Assembly (NCBI RefSeq): GCF_964030935.1
Contig: NZ_OZ034990.1
Location: 1,304,001 to 1,368,000, forward strand
DNA: 64,000 nucleotides
Direction of reading: 5' to 3'
Source: Rickettsiella endosymbiont of Aleochara curtula
GTDB taxonomy: Bacteria; Pseudomonadota; Gammaproteobacteria; Diplorickettsiales; Diplorickettsiaceae
The notes under the pieces were generated by a model. The model saw only the letters and a list, made by a program, of their open reading frames with translations, was not told where the DNA came from and did not search any database. Every line of letters starts with the position of its first letter. Within the stretch, counting starts at the first letter, position 1. Shown one piece after another: positions 21,006-31,793 of the stretch. The position numbers and the translations under genes were made by a program.

Positions 21006-21018
21006 TGCGAAGAGTATA
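21006..21018 (-). repeat. Isolated left-end fragment of repeat A, inverted
   Basis: TGCGAAGAGTATA is the exact reverse complement of the repeat A left end TATACTCTTCGCA. It lies 24 bp beyond copy 4 and 16 bp before the glmS start, so it may be a trace of a second, oppositely oriented insertion. Confidence 0.5.
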
Positions 21019-21033
21019 AACAGGTATATAAAT

Positions 21034-22866
21034 ATGTGTGGAATAGTAGCGGGCATAGCACAGCGTAATATAGTTCCAATTCTTATTGAAGGTTTGAAGC
21101 GTCTTGAGTATCGTGGTTATGATTCTGCAGGAATCGCCATATTGGATTTAAAGCAACATTTACAGCGCCGGCGCACGGTGGGTAAAGTTGCAGCGCTTGA
21201 GAAGGCAATAATGCCCCAAGCTTTATCAGGTAATATTGGTATTGCTCACACACGTTGGGCAACTCATGGGAAACCTAGTGAATCTAATGCTCACCCGCAC
21301 ATTTCAGGTTCCAATATCGCTATAGTTCATAATGGTATTGTTGAAAATTATTTGTCTTTAAGACAAGAACTGATAAAAGCGGGTTATTCTTTTGAATCGG
21401 AAACCGATACCGAAATTATTGCACATTTATTAAATCAAGAGCTGAAAAAAAATAATAATTTTTTAGCAGCCGTACAGAAAACAGTAGTACGTCTAGAAGG
21501 TGCTTTTGCGATTGTTTTTCTCTATCAGAATGAACCAAAATCTTTAATAGCCGTTCGTAAAGGCAGTCCTTTAATGGTGGGTTTAGGTCAAGGTGAAAAT
21601 TTTATTGCTTCAGATCATTTAGCGTTGCTTCAAGTTACTCAGCAATTTATTTATTTGCAAGAAGGTGATATTGCTGAGATTACCGCTGATAAAGTCAGCA
21701 TCTATGATAATAATGTGAAAAAGGTACATCGCTCTAAACATACCATCGATCTGCCACAAGAGGTGGCGAGTAAAGGTAAGTATCGACACTTCATGGAAAA
21801 GGAGATCTTTGAGCAACCCAATGCTGTTAATGCTGCGCTTGAAGGTCGTCTCGTGAACCAATCAGAAGTTTGGGATGAAATTTTTGGTGTTAATTCTATA
21901 CAACGGTTTTCGAAAATTAAATACATACAAATAGTAGCTTGTGGTACTAGCTACCATGCCGGCTTGATCGCAGCACAATGGGTAGAGCGATGGGTTGGTC
22001 TTCCTTGTCAGGTAGATGTTGCTAGTGAGTTTCGATATCGCCCCCATATTATTCAGCCAGATACTTTATTTATTGCTTTGTCTCAATCGGGAGAAACAGC
22101 AGATACTTTGGAAGCATTAAGGCAAGCTAAAACTGAAAACTATGCAGCCACATTAACGATCTGCAATGTTCCTGGAAGTACTATGGTGCGAGAATCTGAT
22201 TTTGTATTATTAACGCGAGCAGGTCCGGAAATTGGTGTGGCATCGACTAAAGCGTTTACCACACAGTTAACGGTTTTATTGCTGTTAACCTCTTTTTTAG
22301 GTTTGTCCCATACCTGGGATGAAAAACAGGAAACGGCTTGCTTGTCCGAATTAAGAAGTTTACCTAAACTTTTAGAACAAACATTAAAATTAGATCCGGC
22401 AATAAAAAAATTGGCTAAATTATTTGTCGATAAAGAGCATGCCTTATTTATTGCTCGAGGAATTCATTTTCCAGTAGCATTAGAAGGGGCATTGAAACTT
22501 AAGGAGATTTCTTATATCCAAGCCGAAGCTTATCCAGCCGGTGAGTTAAAACATGGACCACTTGCTTTAGTCGATAGTAATATGCCAGTAGTCGTTTTAG
22601 TGCCATCCAATTCCTTGCTAGAAAAACTTAAATCAAATATTCAGGAAGTGCGTGCGCGTAATGGTCAACTTATTTTATTTGCGCAAGAAGAATTAGAGGC
22701 TAATGAGAATGATAGCAAGTGCATTCTGCTGCCAAAAGCAAGGGATATGATTAGTCCGATAATTTTTGCAATTCCATTGCAACTTTTAGCTTATCATGTA
22801 GCGATTTTAAAAGGGACAGATGTTGATCAGCCACGCAATCTAGCAAAATCTGTCACTGTCGAATAA
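21034..22866 (+). CDS. glmS: Glutamine--fructose-6-phosphate aminotransferase (isomerizing)
   Basis: GlmS (610 residues) makes glucosamine-6-phosphate, the entry to UDP-GlcNAc, peptidoglycan and LPS. The N-terminal glutaminase domain begins with the catalytic Cys (MCGIVAGIAQ). The isomerase half has two SIS domains (CGTSYHAGL, SQSGETADTLEAL) and the C-terminal PRNLAKSVTVE found in all family members. Length is standard. It is convergent with glmM, which performs the next step. Confidence 0.98.
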   Translation: MCGIVAGIAQRNIVPILIEGLKRLEYRGYDSAGIAILDLKQHLQRRRTVGKVAALEKAIMPQALSGNIGIAHTRWATHGKPSESNAHPHISGSNIAIVHNGIVENYLSLRQELIKAGYSFESETDTEIIAHLLNQELKKNNNFLAAVQKTVVRLEGAFAIVFLYQNEPKSLIAVRKGSPLMVGLGQGENFIASDHLALLQVTQQFIYLQEGDIAEITADKVSIYDNNVKKVHRSKHTIDLPQEVASKGKYRHFMEKEIFEQPNAVNAALEGRLVNQSEVWDEIFGVNSIQRFSKIKYIQIVACGTSYHAGLIAAQWVERWVGLPCQVDVASEFRYRPHIIQPDTLFIALSQSGETADTLEALRQAKTENYAATLTICNVPGSTMVRESDFVLLTRAGPEIGVASTKAFTTQLTVLLLLTSFLGLSHTWDEKQETACLSELRSLPKLLEQTLKLDPAIKKLAKLFVDKEHALFIARGIHFPVALEGALKLKEISYIQAEAYPAGELKHGPLALVDSNMPVVVLVPSNSLLEKLKSNIQEVRARNGQLILFAQEELEANENDSKCILLPKARDMISPIIFAIPLQLLAYHVAILKGTDVDQPRNLAKSVTVE

Positions 22867-22940
22867 CTAACCTGCTCAATTGGTTAATTCACAGCAAGCT
22901 ATTTGTTTATCGATGAATAAACACCAAGTATGAACGATAG

Positions 22941-24282
22941 CTACACGCTAGCTTTTTCAACTATTTTAGCCAATTTATTCGCGACAGTTTGTACTTCAGA
23001 TAAGTCGCTGCCTTCGACCATGACGCGAACTACCGATTCGGTGCCTGAGGCGCGTAATAATATACGACCACGATCTTTTAATAGAGACTCTGCTTCTTGC
23101 ACAGCTTTTTTTATGCTAGGGTCGTTCATCGTAGTTAAAGGATTTTCAGCAGGGATGTTGACTAATAGTTGAGGAAATTTTTTCATCGCGTTTTTAGCAA
23201 GATGTAAGGACAAGCCCGATGATTGAATAGCTTCTAGCACCTGTAATGCAATAATAATTCCATCTCCAGTTTTAGTTACACGACGAGAAATAATATGTCC
23301 AGAAGATTCTCCACCTAACTGCCAATTTTTAATTTGTAATGCTTCATTAACGTATCTATCGCCCACCGAGGTACGAATAAAATCCAGGCCTAATTTTTTT
23401 ATGGCTAGTTCCAAACCGAGATTACTCATAGCAGTGCCTACAATGCCACCTTTAACGTAACCTTGTTTTACACCATGTTGGGCTAATAGAAATAGTAATT
23501 CATCACCATCAACCATTTCACCCAAGTTATCTACCATTAATACTCGATCACCATCACCATCGAATGCAATACCTAAATCTGCTTTTTTCGATAAAACAGT
23601 TTTTTGCAAATGCTCTAAATGAGTTGATCCACAGTCTTTGTTAATATTTAAACCGTTTGGTTTTGCACCTAGCACAGTTAATTCTGCACCTAATTCAGAG
23701 AATAATGAAGGAGCAATATGATAAGTAGCACCGTTCGCACAATCGAGAAACGATTTTTAAACTCTTTAATTGAAAAGATTTTGGAATCGTTGATTTGCAA
23801 AAATTAACATAACGGGTTTTAGCGTCTTCTACTCGAATAGCTTTTCCTAATTTAGCAGAATCAACGGTGTGAATAGATTGTGTAAGATGGGATTCAATTT
23901 GTAATTCAAGCTCATCAGCTAATTTAGTCCCATCATGAGAAAAAAATTTAATTCCATTATCATAATAAGGATTGTGTGATGCACTGATGACGATTCCAGC
24001 TTGTGCGCCCAAGTCAGAGGTTAAAAAAGCAATAGCAGGTGTTGGAATAGGGCCTAGGAGATGGACATCAACTCCTGCAGCGGATAAACCTGCTTCTAAG
24101 GCAGATTCGAGCATATAACCAGAAATACGGGTATCCTTACCAATCAAAACCTTATTTTGCCCATTAGCTAAAACTTTCCCTACAGCCCAACCTAGTTTTA
24201 GTACAAATTCTGGTGTAATGGGACTTTCACCTACTTTTCCGCGAATACCATCTGTCCCAAAATATTTGCGGGTTTTTGTCAT
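22941..24282 (-). pseudogene. glmM: Phosphoglucosamine mutase interrupted by one frameshift
   Basis: GlmM converts glucosamine-6-P to glucosamine-1-P. The N-terminal part (from 24282) has [19 protein letters not shown] and the active-site serine loop [13 protein letters not shown]. The C-terminal part has FDGDGDRVLMVD, GGESSGHI and the RASGTE phosphate loop. The frame breaks at about 23743-23752: LKIV is followed by nonsense, while one base further on the reading is [21 protein letters not shown], the expected sequence. On the coding strand the site reads ATCGTTTCTCGATTGT, and removing one base restores a full-length gene. All catalytic motifs survive, so sequencing error, a recent mutation or frameshifting are all possible. 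Confidence 0.85.
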
Positions 24283-24308
24283 GATGAATCCAAGAATAAT
24301 TCGATTAA

Positions 24309-26213
24309 TTACAGACTATCTGTTGCTGGATCGCCATCAGTTATAGTTGTGTCTTTTTCTTCAGAAGAAGAGTGGGTATCTTTTTTATTTCCATTGCTCC
24401 AGTCTTTAGGCTCTCTAGGGGGCTTTCCTTCCATGATGTCATTTATTTGATTGGAGTCAATGGTTTCATATTTGATCAGCGCTTCTGCCATGAAATGTAA
24501 TTTTTCAATGTTCTCTTGTAGTAATGTTTCAGCAAGTTTGTAATTACGATCAATAATATTACGACTTTCTTCATCAATTAATTGAGCTGTGTCGTCAGAA
24601 AATTTATTATTTTTAGCTATTTGGTGACCTAAAAACACTTCTTCATTTTCTTGATTGTAAGTTATAGGACCAAGACGTTCGGATAGACCCCATTTAGTTA
24701 TCATGTTTCGAGCAATTTCAGTGGCGCGTTGTATATCGTTTGATGCGCCTGTTGTGATTTGCTCTGGGCCGAAAATGAGATACTCGGCAATACGTCCGCC
24801 AAATAAACTGGCAATCTGGCTCTCTAAACGTTGTTTGGTATAGCTATAACGATCTTCTTCCGGCAAGAACATAGTGACTCCCAACGCTTTACCACGTGGA
24901 ATGATAGTCACTTTATAAACAGGATCATGGTCAGGGACTAAACGCCCTACAATCGCATGTCCGGCTTCATGATAAGCCGTTAATTTTTTCTCTTTTTCAT
25001 TCATTACCATGGAACGTCTTTCGCTTCCCATCATGACTTTATCTTTGGCTTTTTCTAAGTCAACCATATCAACGGTGGATTTATTCTCGCGTGCTGCAAA
25101 TAGAGCAGCTTCATTGACTAGATTAGCTAAATCTGCACCAGAGAAGCCAGGTGTACCTCTGGCTATAATCACTGGTTTAACATCTTTTCCATAAGGAACT
25201 TTTCTCAGGTGAACTTTTAGAATTTGTTCTCTACCACGGATGTCAGGAAGGCCTACAATCACTTGTCGGTCAAAACGGCCGGGCCGCAATAAGGCAGGAT
25301 CTAAAACATCGGGCCGATTAGTAGCGGCCATAACAATAACCCCTTCATTGCCTTCAAAGCCGTCCATTTCAACGAGTAATTGATTTAAAGTTTGTTCGCG
25401 CTCGTCATGTCCGCCACCTAAACCAGCACCACGATGACGACCGACGGCATCTATTTCATCAATAAAAATGATGCACGGAGCTTGTTTTTTAGCTTGCTCA
25501 AACATATCCCTTACACGAGATGCCCCTACACCGACAAACATCTCAACAAAATCGGATCCGGAGATTGTGAAGAAAGGAACTTTTGCTTCGCCTGCGACAG
25601 CACGAGCTAAAAGTGTCTTACCAGTTCCAGGAGGGCCCATCAATAAAACGCCACGTGGAATTTTTCCGCCCAATTTCTGAAATTTAGCGGGGTCTTTTAA
25701 AAATTCAACTAATTCACTGACTTCTTCTTTTGCTTCTTCAGCACCGGCTACATCAGCAAAAGTAACCTTAACCTGATCTTCCCCTAATAAGCGAGCACGG
25801 CTACGTCCAAAAGATAAAGCACCTTTTCCGCCAGCGCCGCCCATTTGGCGCATAAAAAATATCCATACTCCGATGAGTAATAGCATGGGGAACCAATTAA
25901 TAAAAATACGCATCAAGAAACTTTCCTGTTGCGGAGGTTCTCCTTTTACATCGACATTTTTTTTCAACAACTCAGGGAGTAAATACTGATCAGGAATAGG
26001 CATATAACTGGTGAAAGATTTGTCACCATTTAACTGTCCTTTTATAACTTGGTTACTCTGTATGGTTACGGACTGGACATTTCCTTGCTGAACGTCTTTC
26101 AAAAATTCAGAATACGTTAAGCGTTCGCCGCCGTTGTTACGAGGCTCGAGATTATTAAATACCGAGATAAGTATGACAGCAATAATTAGCCATAAAAAAA
26201 GATTTTTCAGCAT
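24309..26213 (-). CDS. ftsH: ATP-dependent zinc metalloprotease FtsH
   Basis: FtsH is a membrane-bound AAA+ protease that degrades misassembled membrane proteins and regulators such as LpxC. Two membrane helices (about 4-22 and 100-120) flank a periplasmic domain. Walker A is GPPGTGKT, Walker [14 protein letters not shown] segment [18 protein letters not shown], and the zinc site HEAGH is intact. ATG 26213 ([13 protein letters not shown]) matches the usual start; an in-frame TTG at 26222 with GAGG 9 bp ahead is an alternative. It is downstream of rlmE, as in many gammaproteobacteria. Confidence 0.97.
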   Translation of the reverse strand: MLKNLFLWLIIAVILISVFNNLEPRNNGGERLTYSEFLKDVQQGNVQSVTIQSNQVIKGQLNGDKSFTSYMPIPDQYLLPELLKKNVDVKGEPPQQESFLMRIFINWFPMLLLIGVWIFFMRQMGGAGGKGALSFGRSRARLLGEDQVKVTFADVAGAEEAKEEVSELVEFLKDPAKFQKLGGKIPRGVLLMGPPGTGKTLLARAVAGEAKVPFFTISGSDFVEMFVGVGASRVRDMFEQAKKQAPCIIFIDEIDAVGRHRGAGLGGGHDEREQTLNQLLVEMDGFEGNEGVIVMAATNRPDVLDPALLRPGRFDRQVIVGLPDIRGREQILKVHLRKVPYGKDVKPVIIARGTPGFSGADLANLVNEAALFAARENKSTVDMVDLEKAKDKVMMGSERRSMVMNEKEKKLTAYHEAGHAIVGRLVPDHDPVYKVTIIPRGKALGVTMFLPEEDRYSYTKQRLESQIASLFGGRIAEYLIFGPEQITTGASNDIQRATEIARNMITKWGLSERLGPITYNQENEEVFLGHQIAKNNKFSDDTAQLIDEESRNIIDRNYKLAETLLQENIEKLHFMAEALIKYETIDSNQINDIMEGKPPREPKDWSNGNKKDTHSSSEEKDTTITDGDPATDSL

Positions 26214-26342
26214 GTCGTTCAAGCTAGACTACCTCGCATTTCTCACAAAGAGGGCATTATATACTAAATTTTCGGGGTTTCGATTATTTTAAGCTCTTTT
26301 TCAGTGCTTCTATCCCAAAAAGAGGACTAAATTAATAATAAA

Positions 26343-26969
26343 CTATTTTCCCTTATGATAACCTATAGCCACTAAATAAACCTCTGCAGAACTTCCTCTG
26401 GAAGCGGAAGGCTTTCGAATAGTAACCTTTGCAAACAAGCTTCTTAAGTCTTTTAGAAAAACTTCAAATCCTTCTCCTTGAAAGGTTTTTACTATAAAGC
26501 AACCCTTAGGTTTTAAAACTTTCCGAGCGAAATCTAAGGCTAATTCAGCTAGATAAATGGATCTAGGTTGGTCAACACTGCGCACTCCACTAAAGTTGGG
26601 GGCCATATCAGAAATTACAAGATCGATAGATTTTAATTGTACACGCTGTAAGAATTGTTGCATAACAGATTCTTCTCGAAAGTCTCCTTGGAGAAATTCC
26701 ACATCGCTCAAAGCTTCCATTGGTAGAATATCCAAGGCATAGACCTTTCCCGTACTTCCTACTATTCCAGAAGCTAATTGTGACCACCCTCCAGGAGCCG
26801 CCCCAAGATCAACGATAGTCATCCCAGGCTTTATCAGTTTGGTTTTCTCTTGAATCTCCAACAGTTTATAAGCTGAGCGAGAGCGTAATCCTTCCTTTTG
26901 AGCACGTTTTACATAAGGATCGCTAAAATGCTGCTTTAACCAGCGGGGACTACTTTTACTCCTGGACAT
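26343..26969 (-). CDS. rlmE: 23S rRNA (uridine-2'-O)-methyltransferase RlmE
   Basis: RlmE/FtsJ (208 residues) methylates U2552 in the A-loop of 23S rRNA. The start [39 protein letters not shown] and the SAM motif [14 protein letters not shown] are diagnostic. The catalytic Lys-Asp-Lys-Glu set is represented by the RSAYKLLEI Lys, SDMAPN Asp, [11 protein letters not shown]ys and the C-terminal Glu of SSAEVYLV. It overlaps the end of the upstream MFS gene by 14 bp and precedes ftsH. Confidence 0.97.
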   Translation of the reverse strand: MSRSKSSPRWLKQHFSDPYVKRAQKEGLRSRSAYKLLEIQEKTKLIKPGMTIVDLGAAPGGWSQLASGIVGSTGKVYALDILPMEALSDVEFLQGDFREESVMQQFLQRVQLKSIDLVISDMAPNFSGVRSVDQPRSIYLAELALDFARKVLKPKGCFIVKTFQGEGFEVFLKDLRSLFAKVTIRKPSASRGSSAEVYLVAIGYHKGK

Positions 26970-28275
26970 CGACTTGTTGCTGGCAGTGGGTTTCCCGTAT
27001 TAGGAATTTTCCAATTAACAAGGCTATTAGGTAGCAAAAAGGTAAAATGATAAAAGCCTTTCGGTAATCTTCGACGCTATAAAAGGGACTACCATTATGG
27101 TAGCTTCCATTCCAGTTAAAATGTAAAAATATACCAATCACCGGCTGAAATAAAGCTCCGCCAGCCACGGTAGCCATGTTATTAATACCCATAGCGGTCC
27201 CCGCTACACTAGAGTGATTATTATCTTTAACTACTCCGAACGCGAGTGACTGTCCCGAAGCGGCAAGGCCAAATAAGAATAAACAAATATAAAGCCAAAA
27301 TAAGGGAAGGTGTGGGACATAAATAACCGGTATTAATCCAATGATACCTAAGCTCGCAGCAAACTTTAAAGGCATACCACGTAAGTTAACCTTATCTGAC
27401 CACCAACCTAATAACGGGCAGCCTATTCCAATAGCTAACCAAATCATAGTGCAGGCAGCAGAAGCTGCTTTAGTGCTGATACCGTAGGCGACAACGAGAA
27501 AGGGGACGCCCCATAATGCTGCAAAAGCAGTAATAGGTGCCCATACCATAAATGAATACAGCGCTATAAACCATGTTTGGTTATTTGCAGCAACTTGATG
27601 AAAGCTTTGGAGTATGCTTTTTTTTGAAGTACGTTGAAACTTATGTCCTTTTGAGACAACTTCGGGACTATCTCGTACTATCAACCAGATTAATAGGGCC
27701 AAAACTACACCTATAATACCTAAGATGGTGATAGTTTGTCGCCAGCCCCAATGACCTACGGCAATGGTTAATGGTGTTTCGCCTACAATAGCTCCTACAC
27801 AGCTCATTAATTCGACTAAACCTGTTAAGAAAGCAAAGTATCGAGAAGGAAACCAGCGGGAAATCAGAACTAAAGTTCCTATAAATGCAAAAGCTGAACC
27901 CGTTCCCATCATAAATCGGCCCGCAGAAGCAGTGGCCACATTGCTGGTTGAGCCAAACAAGAACGCACCCATTGCGCAGGTAAGAACGGCTATAGTTAAT
28001 AAGCGTCGAGGGCCAAACCGATCAAATAAAAACCCTGCGGGAAGTTGCATGGGAGTATAAGAGTAGTAATAAAAAGCGGCCATTGTGCCCAAACTAATAG
28101 CATTGAGTCCTAAGTCATTAATTAATTCATTTGTCATTACTGCCGGTGAGACTTGCAATATGAATTCGTACATGTAAAAACAAGAAGCAAGAATACAGAT
28201 AATAGCGGCGAGCAAAGTAGGTTTTTGCTTTGCTAAAGAAAGCGACGATAAGTTGTTATTATTATTTTCAGACAT
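26956..28275 (-). CDS. MFS transporter (tandem paralogue 1)
   Basis: A 439-residue major facilitator superfamily protein with about 12 membrane helices. The motif between helices 2 and 3 is [15 protein letters not shown], the MFS signature GXXXDRXGRR. The first helix begins [20 protein letters not shown]. The substrate cannot be read from sequence; related carriers are abundant in Legionella and Coxiella, where some import amino acids or other host metabolites. It is clearly paralogous to the next gene upstream, with many identical blocks ([31 protein letters not shown]). Its 3' end overlaps rlmE, so the two are probably co-transcribed. Confidence 0.93.
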   Translation of the reverse strand: MSENNNNNLSSLSLAKQKPTLLAAIICILASCFYMYEFILQVSPAVMTNELINDLGLNAISLGTMAAFYYYSYTPMQLPAGFLFDRFGPRRLLTIAVLTCAMGAFLFGSTSNVATASAGRFMMGTGSAFAFIGTLVLISRWFPSRYFAFLTGLVELMSCVGAIVGETPLTIAVGHWGWRQTITILGIIGVVLALLIWLIVRDSPEVVSKGHKFQRTSKKSILQSFHQVAANNQTWFIALYSFMVWAPITAFAALWGVPFLVVAYGISTKAASAACTMIWLAIGIGCPLLGWWSDKVNLRGMPLKFAASLGIIGLIPVIYVPHLPLFWLYICLFLFGLAASGQSLAFGVVKDNNHSSVAGTAMGINNMATVAGGALFQPVIGIFLHFNWNGSYHNGSPFYSVEDYRKAFIILPFCYLIALLIGKFLIRETHCQQQVDVQE

Positions 28276-28310
28276 AAGCTTGGATTAAAGTAGCAATGCT
28301 AATAAAGAAC

Positions 28311-29648
28311 TCAAATACCACTAGCAATTTCATTGGAATATTGTGGTTTACAATAAGTTTCTCGAAGCAAAAAATGACTTACAAAAAACGCAAGGATATA
28401 ACATAAAGGTAATACAAAAAGCGCTTTCTGATAGTCTACTATACCATAAAATGGAGCGCCATTATGTATGATGCCTCCCCAGTTCACGTAAAGTAAAACT
28501 CCAATCAATGGTTGAAATAGAGCTCCTCCTGCGACAACGGCCATATTATTAAAACCTATAGCAGTGCCGACTACACAAGAAGTATTATTATCTTTGACAA
28601 CCCCAAAGGCTAATGATTGCCCTGATGCTGCTAAACCAAAAATAAATAAAATGAGATATAGCCAAGGTAAAGGTAAAGGAGGGCAATATATAACAATAGT
28701 AAGACTAATTATCCCTAATAATGCAGAAAAGCTGAGCGGTTTTGATCGCGAATTAATTTTGTCAGAGAACCAACCAGCTAAAGGACTCCCCAAGCCAATA
28801 CCGAGCCAAATCATTGCGCTTGCCATAGAAGCGGCTTTTGTAGTAATGCCATAACTAGCTACTAGAAAAGGTATACCCCACAATGCAGCAAAGGCAGTAA
28901 CAGGTGCCCAAATAGCAAAGGAATACAAAGCAATTAACCAAGTCTGCTTATTACTACAGACTTGCCGGAGTCGTTTTAATTCACTTTTTTCAGGAGGCGG
29001 TTGAAATTTATGCCCTTTTGAAACAGCTTCCGGACTATCTCGCACCACCGTCCATACCAGTAAAGCTAATAAGCAGCCTACGGCAGCTAGGGAGATAATA
29101 GTTGATCGCCAACCCCAATGATTAATAGCGCTAACTAAAGGAACTTGACCAGCAATTGCTCCTACAGAACTCATTAACTGAACGAGGCCTGTCAATAAAG
29201 CAAAATATTGGGGAGGGAACCAACGCGAAACGAGCAGCAAAGCACCTATAAATGAAAAAGAAGAGCCTATGCCCATTAAGAACCTGCCGAACGAAGCCAT
29301 TACTGCGTTGGGTGTAATGCCAAAAAAAAATGCTCCTAGAGCGCATACTAAAATAGCTAAGGTTATTAAACGGCGCGGACCAAAGCGATCGAAGAGCAGG
29401 CCGGCAGGTAATTGCATGGGCGTGTAAGAATAGTAGTAAAAAGCTGCCATGGCGCCTAAACTGGCCGCATTAAGACCTAAGTCGCGCATTAATTCGTTAG
29501 TCATAACCGCAGGAGATACTTGCAAAGTATACTCATACATGTAAAACATCGCAGCAAGTATGCAAATAACAGAAGCGAGGAATAATTGTTTTTTAGTAGT
29601 TAAAGAATGTGGCACATCCTGTGAAAGTATCGCTTCATTATTGTACAT
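28311..29648 (-). CDS. MFS transporter (tandem paralogue 2)
   Basis: A 445-residue MFS protein with about 12 membrane helices and the motif [15 protein letters not shown]. It is nearly collinear with the following gene over its whole length (shared [53 protein letters not shown]). The termini are the most divergent parts. The 35-bp gap and common strand indicate a two-gene transcript that arose by tandem duplication. The substrate is unknown. Confidence 0.93.
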   Translation of the reverse strand: MYNNEAILSQDVPHSLTTKKQLFLASVICILAAMFYMYEYTLQVSPAVMTNELMRDLGLNAASLGAMAAFYYYSYTPMQLPAGLLFDRFGPRRLITLAILVCALGAFFFGITPNAVMASFGRFLMGIGSSFSFIGALLLVSRWFPPQYFALLTGLVQLMSSVGAIAGQVPLVSAINHWGWRSTIISLAAVGCLLALLVWTVVRDSPEAVSKGHKFQPPPEKSELKRLRQVCSNKQTWLIALYSFAIWAPVTAFAALWGIPFLVASYGITTKAASMASAMIWLGIGLGSPLAGWFSDKINSRSKPLSFSALLGIISLTIVIYCPPLPLPWLYLILFIFGLAASGQSLAFGVVKDNNTSCVVGTAIGFNNMAVVAGGALFQPLIGVLLYVNWGGIIHNGAPFYGIVDYQKALFVLPLCYILAFFVSHFLLRETYCKPQYSNEIASGI

Positions 29649-30025
29649 TATTTACCTCTTAGATCATGTTCCTCATGACCTTATTGTTGATAGCTTTTTT
29701 TAAAAGATCAAGTTAACGTCATTCTGCATACCATAATGCGGCATATTAGTCTGAGTAGAAAACAATAAGTGATCGAGATTTTGATTGCAAGTCCATAAAA
29801 TTTTCACTCTTATTTATTATTTTGATTAATAATAGATATCGATAGAAAGTATTTTTAAATTATTAGAGAAGCATTCACGCTAAGTTTTAAGCAAGATACA
29901 TATCTTTTTGCATTTAGCACGAGGTTTAATATGGGATGGTTTCGAAGACCTGTTGATTAATTATAGGGGGTCTTTATGATAAAGATTGATCCTAAAAAAT
30001 ACTTTGTTATACTTGGGCGGCTGTT
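29649..30025. other. Gene-free region between the MFS pair and tRNA-Leu(CAA)
   Basis: About 375 bp containing the upstream region of the MFS pair (minus strand) and the tRNA promoter. Two tiny frames have ribosome-binding-like sequences: 29931-29960 (MGWFRRPVD, preceded by CGAGGT) and one starting at 29977 after AGGGGG that runs into the tRNA. Neither is supported as a gene. No repeat A or B copy is present. Confidence 0.5.
29986..30013 (+). promoter_or_regulatory. Predicted promoter of tRNA-Leu(CAA)
   Basis: TTGATC (29986-29991) and TATACT (30008-30013) are separated by 16 bp and end 12 bp before the mature tRNA 5' end. Confidence 0.55.
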
Positions 30026-30112
30026 GCCGGGATGGCGGAATTGGTAGACGCGCCGGACTCAAAATCCGGTGATGGTGACATCGTGTGGGTTCGAGTCCCA
30101 CTCTCGGTACCA
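30026..30112 (+). tRNA. tRNA-Leu, anticodon CAA
   Basis: The acceptor 5' strand GCCGGGA pairs with TCTCGGT (with G-T pairs), followed by A and an encoded CCA. The anticodon arm CCGGA-CTCAAAA-TCCGG gives CAA. The long variable arm (TGATGGTGACATCG) is typical of tRNA-Leu. Confidence 0.95.
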
Positions 30113-30119
30113 TAAAAAA

Positions 30120-30605
30120 TTATCTGTATTGAAGAAGAGCGATCGCGGTTGCTGCGATCCCTTCTTGGCGGCCAATAAAACCCAATTTTTCTGTGGTGGT
30201 TGCTTTTACATTGATCTGATCCAGATCGATTTTCATATCCTGTGCTAAATTAAATCGCATTGCTGCTAAATAATCCTTAAGCTTGGGTGCTTCTGCGATG
30301 ATGGTGATATCTACATTATTAATAGACCAATTTTTTTCGTGCAACATTTGGGCAGTTGCTTGTAGGAACACTCGACTAGCTTTATTTTTCCATCGCTCAT
30401 CAGTATCAGGAAAATGGTGACCTATATCACCCAAGGCACAAGCTCCTAATAATGCATCCACTAGAGCATGAATGGCGACATCACCATCTGAGTGGGCTTT
30501 AAGTCCCATTCGATAGGGAATGTTGACCCCTCCTAATGTTATGTGGTCCCCTCTTTCAAAAGCATGGACATCGTAACCATGGCCTACGCGAAATTTGATG
30601 TTCAT
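30120..30605 (-). CDS. ispF: 2-C-methyl-D-erythritol 2,4-cyclodiphosphate synthase
   Basis: IspF (161 residues) forms the cyclodiphosphate intermediate of the MEP isoprenoid pathway. The metal-binding GHGYDVHAF (Asp, His) and the HSDGDVAIHALVDALLGA motif are intact, and the C-terminal ATTTEKLGFIGRQEGIAA is family-typical. ATG 30605 is chosen because AGAGGA lies directly upstream and the family begins at this point; an ATG at 30620 is in frame. ispF is separated from ispD (11278-11985). Confidence 0.96.
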   Translation of the reverse strand: MNIKFRVGHGYDVHAFERGDHITLGGVNIPYRMGLKAHSDGDVAIHALVDALLGACALGDIGHHFPDTDERWKNKASRVFLQATAQMLHEKNWSINNVDITIIAEAPKLKDYLAAMRFNLAQDMKIDLDQINVKATTTEKLGFIGRQEGIAATAIALLQYR

Positions 30606-30790
30606 AGGTTCCTCTTTCATTCTAAATTTTTGCTTAACGTGATAACGCTTAGTATCGTATCATGATGGACAGATATTTCTCAGATCTTAAAGGGTGGGAA
30701 TAAGGAGGCTATCATTTTAACTTAAAGACTAGGTTGGATATGAAAGCGGATGCTATGATTAACGAGCAGATTTTAGTCGAGAAGGGTTTA

Positions 30791-31381
30791 ATGATACAAA
30801 CGACACATTATTTTACAAATTACTTTTTAGTGGCTATGCCGGTTTTAACGGATGCTTATTTTAATCGCTCCGTGGTGTATATTTGTGAGCATACAGAAAA
30901 GGGAGCAGTGGGTATTGTTATTAATCAGCCCTTACAATCCTTGCGAGTTAATCTTTCCGAAATATTACAAGACATCACCAATGCCAAGACAGAGGAGTCA
31001 GAAAACAACATTGTAGGGGCAGATTTTCCAATATTATGTGGGGGACCCGTACATCCTGAGCGGGGTTTTGTGATACATGCCCCTGTGGGTGAATGGCAAT
31101 CTAGTCTTAAAATGAACAGTGAAATTTCTGTAACTACTTCTAAGGATATTTTACTCGCGATTGCTAAGCAGCAGGGGCCTGATAAGTTTATTTTCTCATT
31201 AGGCTATGCAAACTGGATAGCTGGTCAAATGGAACAAGAAATTGTTAATAATTTTTGGTTAACTTTGCCTGCGACTCCTAATATATTGTTTGATATTCCC
31301 TTCGAACAACGATGGGTAAAAGCGATGAACTATTTAGGCGTAGATGTCACTAAACTAGCATATATGGGTGGCCATGCCTGA
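30791..31381 (+). CDS. yqgE: UPF0301/YqgE-AlgH family protein
   Basis: YqgE/AlgH-family protein of unknown biochemical role, usually encoded directly upstream of ruvX. Diagnostic blocks: HYFTNYFLVAMPVLTDAYFNRSVVYICEHTEKGAVGIVINQP, and LCGGPVHPERGFVIHAP, and SLGYANWIAGQMEQEI. The start is placed at ATG 30791 by family comparison, with AAGG just upstream; the frame is open to TTG 30734 and ATG 30740/30755. It overlaps ruvX by 8 bp. Confidence 0.93.
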   Translation: MIQTTHYFTNYFLVAMPVLTDAYFNRSVVYICEHTEKGAVGIVINQPLQSLRVNLSEILQDITNAKTEESENNIVGADFPILCGGPVHPERGFVIHAPVGEWQSSLKMNSEISVTTSKDILLAIAKQQGPDKFIFSLGYANWIAGQMEQEIVNNFWLTLPATPNILFDIPFEQRWVKAMNYLGVDVTKLAYMGGHA

Positions 31382-31793
31382 AATTAAGACCGTTGTAGGA
31401 TTTGATTTTGGTTCGAAATATATTGGCGTGGCGGTAGGGCAAACATCGCCTGCATTGGCTCAACCATTGACAAGTTTAAACGTGAAAAATGGTCAACCCC
31501 CCTGGAAAGAAATTGCTCAGTTGTTACAGGTTTGGTCACCTGATGTATTGGTAGTTGGCATCCCATTAAATATGGATGGATCAGAACAACCGATAACCCA
31601 CTTAGCACGAGATTTTTTAATGGAATTAAAAGATCGTTTTCAAATGCCCGTTTTTCCTATTGATGAAAGGTTAACAACCGTTGAGGCGCGCTCACGGCTT
31701 TTTGCTGCGGGTGGGTATAAAGCCCTGAAAAAAAAATCTATCGACAGTCTTGCTGCTCAATTAATTGTTGAAATGTGGTTAGAGAACCGATGA
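31374..31793 (+). CDS. ruvX: Putative pre-16S rRNA nuclease / Holliday junction resolvase-like protein
   Basis: RuvX/YqgF (139 residues from ATG 31374) is an RNase H-like nuclease implicated in 16S rRNA 5'-end processing. The first catalytic Asp is in VGFDFGSKYIGVAVG, the Glu in FPIDERLTTVEA and the last Asp in KSIDSLAAQLI. VVGIPLNMDGSE is the family hallmark. It overlaps yqgE and, by ATGA, murJ, so the run is translationally coupled. Confidence 0.95.
   Translation: MPEIKTVVGFDFGSKYIGVAVGQTSPALAQPLTSLNVKNGQPPWKEIAQLLQVWSPDVLVVGIPLNMDGSEQPITHLARDFLMELKDRFQMPVFPIDERLTTVEARSRLFAAGGYKALKKKSIDSLAAQLIVEMWLENR

Noticed and set aside
29977..30048. Short frame (MIKIDPKKYF...) after AGGGGG
   Set aside because: It runs into the tRNA-Leu gene and overlaps its promoter, so it is very unlikely to be translated.
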